Source: Rhizobiaceae bacterium (GTDB lineage Bacteria > Pseudomonadota > Alphaproteobacteria > Rhizobiales > Rhizobiaceae). Taken from it: DNA of 64,000 bases. The stretch is from the NCBI GenBank assembly GCA_019635695.1, contig JAHBYZ010000014.1, positions 24,716 through 88,715 on the forward strand, read 5' to 3'. The notes beneath the pieces are model-generated. The model searched no databases and was not told the origin of the DNA. It saw only the letters and a list, made by a program, of their open reading frames with translations. Below are positions 1 to 6,728 of this stretch, piece after piece; position 1 is the first letter of the stretch; the number at the start of each line of letters is the position of its first letter. Made by a program: the position numbers and the translations under genes.

Positions 1-222
1 CGCTTCCACCTGCCGACGCGCAAGGACATCGACGCCCGCATTATCGCTGGCCCAGCCATTTTTGGACTGGGCTGGGGTCTCTCTGGTTTCTGCCCCGGCC
101 CGGCGATCACCGCGCTGTCGCTCGGCGCCGCGTCAACCTACGCCTTCGTCCCTGCCATGATCGTCGGCATGTGGGCGGCCCGCGCCGCCATCGAGCGCAT
201 GCACGTCGCCTATCCCGATTGA
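1..222 (+). CDS. YeeE/YedE-family (DUF6691-type) membrane protein, C-terminal part
   Basis: This is the last 73 codons of a gene that begins before the window. The visible part has a glycine-rich hydrophobic stretch with the GLGWGLSGFCPGPA signature (around residues 23-36) typical of YeeE/YedE and DUF6691 proteins, followed by a second hydrophobic helix and a short basic tail. These families are linked to import of sulfur compounds such as thiosulfate, often as two half-size proteins, and the conserved Cys in GFCPGP is one of the family's key residues. Whether this is a half-size or full-size member cannot be seen. The 3' end overlaps the convergent ATPase gene by 13 bases. Substrate is unknown. 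Confidence 0.8.
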   Translation, partial: RFHLPTRKDIDARIIAGPAIFGLGWGLSGFCPGPAITALSLGAASTYAFVPAMIVGMWAARAAIERMHVAYPD

Positions 223-923
223 GCGGGTTCGGCCTTCTCCACCTTCTCGTCGCTCGCCAGCTTGCCGTCGACCATGTTCAGCCGCCGGTCCATCCGCGCG
301 GCGAGCGACAGATCGTGGGTGACGGCGACGACCGTCTTGCCGCGCTCGCGCACCAGTTGTTCCAGAATCAGAAAAACCTGCTCGGAACTTTTTGAATCGA
401 GGCTGCCCGTCGGCTCGTCGGCGAGCACCACCGGCGGGTCGTTGGCGAGCGAGCGCGCGATCGCCACGCGCTGGCGCTGGCCGCCGGAAAGCTGGTCGGG
501 CGTCTTGCGCATATGGTCCTGAAGGCCGAGCGACGTCAGCAGCTCCTCGCCGCGCGCCTTCATGGCAGGCCGCGACAGCCGGCCGAGCCTGCGCATTGGG
601 ATCACCACGTTTTCCATTACGGTGAACTCGGGCAGCAGGAAGTGGAACTGGAAGACGAAACCAAGCATGGCGAGCCGTGTCGCCGCGCGCTCATCTTCGC
701 CCATCGGACCCGCATCCCTGCCGCCGATCGCGAGCGTACCTCCGGTCGGATGGTCCAGCAGGCCAAGCAGATAGAGCAGGGACGACTTGCCCGAGCCCGA
801 GGGGCCCGTGACGGCGACGAACTCGTGCTCTGCAATCGACACCGTAACGTCGCTGACCAGCGTCACCGGCACGGTCTCGGTCAGCACGCGGGTCAGGCCC
901 CTGGCTTCGATCAGCGTGCTCAT
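210..923 (-). CDS. MacB/LolD-type ABC transporter ATP-binding protein
   Basis: A 237-residue ABC ATPase that powers the adjacent MacB/FtsX-type permease. It has Walker A GPSGSGKSS (about residues 39-47), the signature LSGGQRQRVAIARS and Walker B VVLADEPTG, then the H-loop THD. The length is normal for LolD, MacB N-domain and DevA proteins. The start is the ATG at 923, which overlaps the permease stop by 4 bases (ATGA), a clear sign of translational coupling; a much longer upstream reading in this frame is only a shadow of the permease gene. It is the third gene of an adaptor-permease-ATPase operon, so an efflux or envelope export role is likely. The substrate is unknown. Confidence 0.9.
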   Translation of the reverse strand: MSTLIEARGLTRVLTETVPVTLVSDVTVSIAEHEFVAVTGPSGSGKSSLLYLLGLLDHPTGGTLAIGGRDAGPMGEDERAATRLAMLGFVFQFHFLLPEFTVMENVVIPMRRLGRLSRPAMKARGEELLTSLGLQDHMRKTPDQLSGGQRQRVAIARSLANDPPVVLADEPTGSLDSKSSEQVFLILEQLVRERGKTVVAVTHDLSLAARMDRRLNMVDGKLASDEKVEKAEPAQSG

Positions 924-2161
924 GTCGCGCCGCGAATGATGTCGACCGGGTTCACCTTGGCCGCCTTGCGCGCCGGCATGTAGCCCGCCACCGCGGCGGA
1001 ACCGAGCGCGAAGCTGGCCGCGATCACGTAGTGCCAGATGCTCCAGGCGATCGGCAGTCGCGTCATCTCCTGCCCGGTGGCGGCAAGCTCGAACCGGACC
1101 TGCGACAGCGCGTAGACCATGGCGAAACCCAGCAGCCAGCCGAGCGCCGAGCCTGCGCCGCCAATGGCCAGGCCCTCTATCAGGAACAGCCGGCGCATGT
1201 CCTTCGCCGGGAAGCCCAGCGACTTCATGATAGCGATGTCGCGCGCCTTCTCGTGCGTGATGGTGGAGACGATGTTGAAGATGCCGAAACCGGCAACGAG
1301 CATGATCGCGCCGACCACGGTGTACATGATGACGTTGCGCACAACGAGCGCCTGCAGCAGCGACTCGTTTGCCTCGGTCCATGCGACGGATTTGTAACCG
1401 GTCTCGGCCTCGACACGCCGCGCCACGCTGCTCGCGGAATTGGGGTCGTCGAGCTTGATGCGGATGTCGTTGACGGCGTTCGCGCGGCCGGACAGGATCT
1501 GCGCGTCCTTGAGCAGAACATAGGCCTCGCCCTCGTCGCGCGCCGTCGAACCCGTGTGGAAAAGCGCCGCGACGCGGAAGCTTCGCGAGAGTCCTTTTGA
1601 CGATACGGCCGTCAGCGTCGAGCCGATTTCGGCCCCCAGCTTGGCCGCCATCGTGTCGCCGATCAGCACGTTGTTTCCACCCGACGTCAGCGAGGCGAAC
1701 GAACCCTGGTGGAAATGGCCGATGAGCGGCGATATTCCGGGCTCGCGCTGCGGGTCGATGCCGATGATGCGCGCGCCGACGTCGCGGCCCGAGAAACGCA
1801 TGACGCCCGTGAGCTGGAGGCTCTCGGCGAATCGGCCGGGCAGCCAGGCTTCGAGCCATGCGATCAGCGCCGTCGGATTCATGATTCCGCGCCCGTCCTC
1901 GCGCGGACGCAGGCCCGAAATTGCGATAGCGTCGAAGGCGTCTTCTGCCGGCTGGGGGCGCGCTCGCCGCTGCTCGTCCGACACCTGCACATGTGGCATG
2001 GTGTTGACCAGCGTCTCGACGAAATCGTCCTGGCTGCCGGCCATCAGCGCCGTCATGCCGATCGAGAACCCGACGCCGATCGCCACGCCCAGCATGGCGA
2101 CGAGCGTCTGCCTGCCGCGACCGGCGATGTGGGTAAAGGCGATTTCGAACAGCAGGCGCAT
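920..2161 (-). CDS. MacB/FtsX-type ABC transporter permease
   Basis: A 413-residue inner-membrane permease of the FtsX/MacB superfamily. An N-terminal transmembrane segment (about residues 18-42) is followed by a large periplasmic domain (about 45-275) and three C-terminal membrane helices (about 285-405) with the family's KSLGFP-type cytoplasmic loop and the ending ARKAAKVNPVDIIR, which is the usual FtsX-domain tail. It sits 2 bases after the HlyD-like adaptor and overlaps the ATPase start by 4 bases. With those two it would form a tripartite exporter working by mechanotransmission rather than classical alternating access. No outer-membrane TolC partner is in the window. Confidence 0.88.
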   Translation of the reverse strand: MRLLFEIAFTHIAGRGRQTLVAMLGVAIGVGFSIGMTALMAGSQDDFVETLVNTMPHVQVSDEQRRARPQPAEDAFDAIAISGLRPREDGRGIMNPTALIAWLEAWLPGRFAESLQLTGVMRFSGRDVGARIIGIDPQREPGISPLIGHFHQGSFASLTSGGNNVLIGDTMAAKLGAEIGSTLTAVSSKGLSRSFRVAALFHTGSTARDEGEAYVLLKDAQILSGRANAVNDIRIKLDDPNSASSVARRVEAETGYKSVAWTEANESLLQALVVRNVIMYTVVGAIMLVAGFGIFNIVSTITHEKARDIAIMKSLGFPAKDMRRLFLIEGLAIGGAGSALGWLLGFAMVYALSQVRFELAATGQEMTRLPIAWSIWHYVIAASFALGSAAVAGYMPARKAAKVNPVDIIRGAT

Positions 2162-2163
2162 GG

Positions 2164-3177
2164 TCAGGTCGCCGGCGCCGGTCCGATCTCGACCTTGGCG
2201 CCTTCGGCGAGATCTTCCGGGTAGGGCGAGATCAGGCGATCGCTCTCCGAGAGGCCTGACAGCACCTCGATCCCGTTCGCGCCACGGATGCCGGTGGTCA
2301 CGTCGCGGCGTTGAGCAACCCCCGTGGCGACGACGAAGGCCCTGTTGCCCGACAGCGCCACGGATGGCACCAGCAGCGCCCTCTCGGACACGCGGATGAT
2401 CACGTTCACATCCACCGACATGCCGATCAGCAGCGGCGAATCGTCCGGAACCGAGAAACGCACGCGGTAGGTCTTGGACACCGGATCGCCCTTGGGCGTT
2501 ATCTGCGCAACAGTCGCGTCGAGGCGCTGCCCGGGAAAGGCGTCGGAGCGCAGCAGCGCCTTCTGCTCGGCTGCCACCCGCGGAATATTTTCTTCGTTGA
2601 CCTCGGCAACGACGATCAGCGGTTTCGGCTCCCCAACCCAGAACAGCGGCTGGTTGAGTTCGGCGATCTCGCCGACCTCTGCGTCGTCGCGCAGCACCTG
2701 CCCGCCGACCGGCGAGCGTATGACGTAGCTTTCAAGGCGGGCCTGCTGACCCGAAATCGTCGCCTCGAGCTGCGCCACCTCGCTCGCCGCGCGCTCCAGC
2801 GCCTGCTGCGACATGGTGTTCTTCTCGACCAGGATTGCGATGCGGTTGTACTCTTCGTTGGCGAGCTTCAGCCGCACATGCATCTCGGACAACTGAGCCT
2901 GCGCCAGCGTGTCGTCCATTCTGGCCAGCACGTCGCCCTTGGCGATTGTCCGGCCCTCGCAGTCGCACTCCTCGACGATCCGCTCGCGCAGCGACGGCGT
3001 GATGCGCGCCCAGGTGCGCGGCTCGACAACCCCGGCTGCATAAACGATCTCCGCGGCGTCGCCGCGTGACGGTGCGACGACCTGAACGACGGTCGGCCGC
3101 GTGTAGTACCACCAGCCGCCGTATCCGGCGCCAGCCAGAACCAGCGCAGAAAGGAGGTATCGCAGAAACCGCATCAT
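2164..3177 (-). CDS. HlyD/MacA-family periplasmic adaptor protein
   Basis: A 337-residue membrane-fusion protein. It starts with one transmembrane anchor (about residues 5-20), then a first lipoyl half-motif (ARITPSLRERIVEECDCEG), a coiled-coil hairpin (about 95-145, LSEMHVRLKLANEEYNR), a second lipoyl half-motif (RSPVGGQVLRD) and the beta-barrel and proximal domains. This order is that of MacA and HlyD adaptors. It is the first gene of the efflux operon and is divergent from a TetR regulator, with a palindrome between them. It would link the inner-membrane ABC permease to an outer-membrane channel. A Cys-x-Cys pair in the first lipoyl segment (ECDCEG) is unusual but of unknown meaning. Confidence 0.88.
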   Translation of the reverse strand: MMRFLRYLLSALVLAGAGYGGWWYYTRPTVVQVVAPSRGDAAEIVYAAGVVEPRTWARITPSLRERIVEECDCEGRTIAKGDVLARMDDTLAQAQLSEMHVRLKLANEEYNRIAILVEKNTMSQQALERAASEVAQLEATISGQQARLESYVIRSPVGGQVLRDDAEVGEIAELNQPLFWVGEPKPLIVVAEVNEENIPRVAAEQKALLRSDAFPGQRLDATVAQITPKGDPVSKTYRVRFSVPDDSPLLIGMSVDVNVIIRVSERALLVPSVALSGNRAFVVATGVAQRRDVTTGIRGANGIEVLSGLSESDRLISPYPEDLAEGAKVEIGPAPAT

Positions 3178-3221
3178 GGCACGCTGCCCGTCGGATTCGA
3201 TCGGCAGCCTACTAGCATCAA

Positions 3222-3234
3222 ACCGACCGTCGGT
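3222..3234. promoter_or_regulatory. TetR-type operator palindrome
   Basis: A perfect inverted repeat ACCGAC-C-GTCGGT lies in the 119-base gap between the divergent adaptor and TetR genes, about 45 bases upstream of the adaptor ATG and 63 bases upstream of the TetR GTG. TetR regulators of efflux pumps often bind such short GACCG/CGGTC palindromes and repress both genes. The symmetry is seen directly; the binding partner is inferred from position. Confidence 0.6.
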
Positions 3235-3296
3235 CTATAAGTGAGTGACACTCTCGTAACCGGAGCGACAAACTGAGCGAGGAGGATCAAACTGCG

Positions 3297-3986
3297 GTGC
3301 ATCGCCGACGCCAGCGCAAGGCGCCGGAAGTCCGCGCGGCCGAGATTCTGGCGGCGGCACGGAAACTGTTCTTCAGCCGCGGCTACGAGACGACCAGCGT
3401 CAACGACATCATCGAAGCGACAGGGCTGTCGAAGGGCGCCTTCTATCACCACTTCGACAGCAAGGAGGCGCTTCTGGAGGCGCTGGCGGTTGAACTCGCC
3501 GACGAGAACCTCGCTGCGCTGCAACCGCTGTTCGAGGACCGCAGCCGGAATGCGATCGAGAGGCTGAACGGCCTTTTCGCGATCGTGCGGCGCTTCAAGA
3601 GCGATGTGCCGAAGGAATTGCGGGCGGTGTTCAAGGTCGTCTTCAAGACCGAGAACGTGTTGCTGCTCAACCGGGTCAACAAGGCGCTGCTCGTCCGCAT
3701 CGCCCCGGTGGTGACCGAGATACTGGCCGAGGGCGGCCGCGACGGAACGATGCGGGTGCACGACGCCGAGGCGATGGCGGAGATGCTGCTGCATCTGCGC
3801 ATGAGCATGGCGACGGTGATGAATCGCGCCATGATCATCGCCGACGCGGGCGATCTAGACGCAGCGGCGGGCCTCCTGGAGACGCGGATGGAAGCGTACG
3901 GCCTCAGTGTCGACCGCGTGCTTGGGCTCCCGGATGGCACGATCAGCGTTTCCGAACCGGGTTTTGCGCGCGCCATGCTCGAATAG
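3297..3986 (+). CDS. TetR/AcrR-family transcriptional regulator
   Basis: A 229-residue repressor-type protein. The N-terminal helix-turn-helix reads RAAEILAAARKLFFSRGYETTSVNDIIEATGLSKGAFYHHFDSKEALL with the classic KGAFYHHF recognition-helix motif (about residues 47-54), followed by an all-helical ligand-binding domain. Start is GTG at 3297 with GGAGG 11 bases upstream. It is divergent from the MacA/MacB-like efflux operon and shares an operator-like palindrome with it, so local control of that pump is the simplest reading. The ligand is unknown. Confidence 0.88.
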   Translation: MHRRRQRKAPEVRAAEILAAARKLFFSRGYETTSVNDIIEATGLSKGAFYHHFDSKEALLEALAVELADENLAALQPLFEDRSRNAIERLNGLFAIVRRFKSDVPKELRAVFKVVFKTENVLLLNRVNKALLVRIAPVVTEILAEGGRDGTMRVHDAEAMAEMLLHLRMSMATVMNRAMIIADAGDLDAAAGLLETRMEAYGLSVDRVLGLPDGTISVSEPGFARAMLE

Positions 3987-4039
3987 CTTGACTGCACGGG
4001 CGACCGATGCTGCGCTGCGGCAGCATCGACGGGGTATCC

Positions 4040-5317
4040 ATGAGCTTCGACCTGATCGTGAAGGGCGGCATCTTGCCGGACGGCAAGCGCGCCGACATCG
4101 GCATTCGCGGCGACCACATCGCGGCGGTCGGGGAGCATCTCGACGCCCCTGCGAAGGAGACCGTGGATGCAACGGGCTGCCTCGTCTCGCCCCCCTTCGT
4201 CGACCCGCATTTCCACATGGACGCCACGCTTTCCTACGGCAAGCCGCGTATCAACGCCTCGGGCACGCTGCTGGAAGGCATCGCATTGTGGGGCGAGCTG
4301 AAGCCGCTGCTGACGCATGAGGCCGTGAAGGAACGGGCGCTCGCCTATTGCGACTGGGCGGTGTCCATGGGGCTGCTCGCCATCCGCACCCATGTCGACA
4401 CCTGCGACGACCGGCTGCTGGCGGTGGAGGCGCTTCTGGAAGTGAAGCGCGAGGTCGCTCCCTTCATCGACCTGCAACTCGTCGCCTTCCCGCAGGACGG
4501 CTTTCATCGCGACCCGACTGCCCGTGAAAACACCATCCGCGCGCTCGACATGGGCGTCGACGTGGTCGGCGGCATCCCTCATTTCGAGCGCACCATGGCC
4601 GACGGCACGCGCTCCGTCACGGAGCTCTGCGAGATCGCGGCAAAGCGCGGCCTGATGGTCGACATGCATTGCGACGAGACCGACGACCCGCTGTCGCGCC
4701 ACATCGAGCAGCTCAGCTACGAGACGCAGCGGCTGGGATTGCAGGGCAGGGTGGCGGGCTCGCACCTGACCTCAATGCATTCGATGGACAATTACTACGT
4801 CTCTAAGCTGCTGCCGCTGATGGCGGAGGCGCAGGTTTCCGCCATCCCCAACCCGCTGATCAACATCGTCCTGCAAGGCCGACACGACACCTATCCGAAA
4901 CGGCGGGGCCAGACCCGCGTGCCTGAGATGCTGAAATACGGGATCCGGGTGGGCTTCGGTCAGGACTGCGTGCTCGACCCGTGGTACTCGCTCGGAACGG
5001 CCGATATGCTCGACGTCGCCTTCATGGGCCTGCACGTCGCGCAGATGACGAGCCCGGCGGACATGCGCCGCTGCTTCGACATGGTGACCACGCAAAGCGC
5101 CGCGATCATGGGGCTTGAGGACTACGGTCTGGAGGTCGGTAAGAAGGCGAGCCTCGTCGTGCTCGACGCCGGCGATCCCGTCGAGGCGATAAGGCTGCGG
5201 GCCGGGCGGCTCACCGTCGTGGCGGCAGGAATAGTGGTTTCGCGGCGCGACAGGGCGCATGCGAAGGTGGCCTTTGGCGGCCGCGAGGCGACGGTGTCGC
5301 GGCGCTTCGTGCCGTAG
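4040..5317 (+). CDS. Cytosine-deaminase-like metal-dependent amidohydrolase
   Basis: A 425-residue amidohydrolase of the CodA type. Metal-binding and catalytic motifs are visible: PHFHMD (His57, His59), the IRTHVDTCD strand, VDMHCDETDDP (the Glu that acts as general acid/base and a metal His) and GFGQDCVLDP with the metal-ligand Asp. E. coli cytosine deaminase has the equivalent set. The family hydrolyses amino groups from cytosine, related pyrimidines, triazines or creatinine, so the exact substrate is open. The ATG at 4040 is preferred over one at 4007 because family members begin with a short strand like SFDLIVKGG. It follows the TetR gene after 53 bases but probably is not part of the efflux system. 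Confidence 0.82.
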   Translation: MSFDLIVKGGILPDGKRADIGIRGDHIAAVGEHLDAPAKETVDATGCLVSPPFVDPHFHMDATLSYGKPRINASGTLLEGIALWGELKPLLTHEAVKERALAYCDWAVSMGLLAIRTHVDTCDDRLLAVEALLEVKREVAPFIDLQLVAFPQDGFHRDPTARENTIRALDMGVDVVGGIPHFERTMADGTRSVTELCEIAAKRGLMVDMHCDETDDPLSRHIEQLSYETQRLGLQGRVAGSHLTSMHSMDNYYVSKLLPLMAEAQVSAIPNPLINIVLQGRHDTYPKRRGQTRVPEMLKYGIRVGFGQDCVLDPWYSLGTADMLDVAFMGLHVAQMTSPADMRRCFDMVTTQSAAIMGLEDYGLEVGKKASLVVLDAGDPVEAIRLRAGRLTVVAAGIVVSRRDRAHAKVAFGGREATVSRRFVP

Positions 5318-5318
5318 C

Positions 5319-5609
5319 TCAGCGGCCCATCTTCGCGAGCGAAAGCACGGCCATGACGGCAAAGAGCACGTAACGCGACTTCGACCCGAGCAGGTGGATG
5401 GACAGTGCCGTGCCGAGACAGCCGGCGAGCGCGACGCCGGCGATCAGCCCGGCATATTTCGTCTCCGCGCCTTGCACCCACGCCAGCAGGTAGCTGCCGA
5501 CGAACAGGAATGGCGCCGTAATCAGCAGCGCGCGCACGATGCGCGCCCTTGCGACGGGATCGTCGAGGGACGGCTGGGCGGGCTTTTCGGGAGGCGAGGT
5601 CTCGCTCAT
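5319..5609 (-). CDS. Small membrane protein of unknown function
   Basis: A 96-residue protein with a charged, proline-rich N-terminus (to about residue 25) and three hydrophobic segments (about 27-45, 50-70 and 78-92), so it is probably an integral inner-membrane protein with three helices. I do not recognise a named family. It lies 39 bases downstream of fdsD on the same strand and could be the last gene of the formate dehydrogenase transcript, but its stop is one base from the convergent amidohydrolase stop and no function is implied by the position alone. Confidence 0.6.
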   Translation of the reverse strand: MSETSPPEKPAQPSLDDPVARARIVRALLITAPFLFVGSYLLAWVQGAETKYAGLIAGVALAGCLGTALSIHLLGSKSRYVLFAVMAVLSLAKMGR

Positions 5610-5648
5610 GCGCCGATGCTGCGCGCCTCGCGCGGCGCAATCAAGGCG

Positions 5649-5906
5649 TCAGGACGCGCTTGCCTCGACCGGAGCCGGGCGCCGGACCTTAGGCGCAGCC
5701 TCCTTGACGATGGGCAGCAGGTCGCCGCCGCCGCCGTCGAGCACCTCGAAGAACTGGCGGCGCATGCGCGGCTCCCAGAACTTGTTGATGTGCTCGGCCA
5801 CACCCGCCACGCCCTCGTCGTGCGGCTTCGACAGCATGAAGGTGCCGATCTGGTTGGCCATGCGCACCAGCTTGGGGTGTCGGCCGGCGTTCTCGTCATG
5901 CGACAT
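5649..5906 (-). CDS. fdsD: Formate dehydrogenase delta subunit
   Basis: An 85-residue FdsD protein, a small subunit or accessory factor of NAD-dependent molybdenum formate dehydrogenase. The core KLVRMANQIGTFM followed by HINKFWEPRMRRQF is the family signature. The ATG at 5906 overlaps the end of fdhD by 11 bases; a longer upstream reading would run inside fdhD and is rejected. In Rhodobacter and Cupriavidus FdsD is needed for full activity of the FdsGBA complex. Its place as last gene after fdhD matches the known fdsGBACD order. Confidence 0.85.
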   Translation of the reverse strand: MSHDENAGRHPKLVRMANQIGTFMLSKPHDEGVAGVAEHINKFWEPRMRRQFFEVLDGGGGDLLPIVKEAAPKVRRPAPVEASAS

Positions 5907-6726
5907 GGGCGTTGGCTTCCAGCGTGACGCGGTCGGCGTGCGTGAAGATGTCGAACTCGTCGCCGCGCACCAGCGCGACGAGCGTGATGCCGGCCTCTTG
6001 CGAGGTACGGATCGCCAGCGCGGTCGGCGCTGAGACGGCAATGATGAACGCGGAGCCGATGGCGGCTGTCTTCTGGATCATCTCGAACGAAATACGGCTG
6101 GTGACCACGACCGCGCCGGATGCGCCTGCGACTCCGGCCTTCGCCAGCGCGCCGGCCAGCTTGTCCAGCGCATTGTGCCGCCCGACATCCTCGCGTGCCG
6201 CAACGATTCCTCTGCCGGGCATGAAGAAGCCCGCGGCATGGACTGCGCCGGTGGCGCGGTGCAGGGGCTGCTGGAGGGAGAGCAGACGCACGGCTTCCGT
6301 TACCTGGCTTGCCGACAGCTCGAACTGTCGGCCATCGACGGCACGCACGCTGCGCATGGCCTCGTCGATGGATTCGATGCCGCACAGCCCGCAACCCACG
6401 GGGCCGGCCAGCCTGCGCCGTCGCGCCTCGAAACGGGTATTGGCCGTGTCCCGCAGCCTTATCTGAATGTCGATGCCTTCGCCGGCATCCTCGACCACCG
6501 CGATTTCGGCGATCTCTGCAGACGACGACACGATGCCTTCCGTCAGCGAAAACCCGAGCGCGAAGTCCTCGAGATCGGCGGGCGACGCCATCATCACGGC
6601 ATGCGTGGTGCCGGCATAGGAGAGCGCGACCGGCGTCTCCTCCGGCACCTGCCGAGGCGCAGCCGACGTCCCGACCGAGCGAACGGCCACGCGCCGGGCG
6701 GACGTGAGTGCGCGCCGCTCGGACAC
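5896..6726 (-). CDS. fdhD: Formate dehydrogenase sulfurtransferase FdhD (FdsC)
   Basis: A 276-residue FdhD protein, which moves sulfur from the cysteine desulfurase IscS to the bis-MGD molybdenum cofactor so that formate dehydrogenase becomes active. The conserved GCGLCG motif (Cys112 and Cys115) and the family block GRGIVAAREDVGRHNALDKL are present. Start is taken as the GTG at 6726, two bases after the fdsA stop, because GGAG lies just upstream; the longer ATG reading at 6801 is inside fdsA. In fds operons this gene is called fdsC. It acts in the cytoplasm as a chaperone for FdsA. Confidence 0.88.
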   Translation of the reverse strand: MSERRALTSARRVAVRSVGTSAAPRQVPEETPVALSYAGTTHAVMMASPADLEDFALGFSLTEGIVSSSAEIAEIAVVEDAGEGIDIQIRLRDTANTRFEARRRRLAGPVGCGLCGIESIDEAMRSVRAVDGRQFELSASQVTEAVRLLSLQQPLHRATGAVHAAGFFMPGRGIVAAREDVGRHNALDKLAGALAKAGVAGASGAVVVTSRISFEMIQKTAAIGSAFIIAVSAPTALAIRTSQEAGITLVALVRGDEFDIFTHADRVTLEANAHVA

Positions 6727-6728
6727 GG

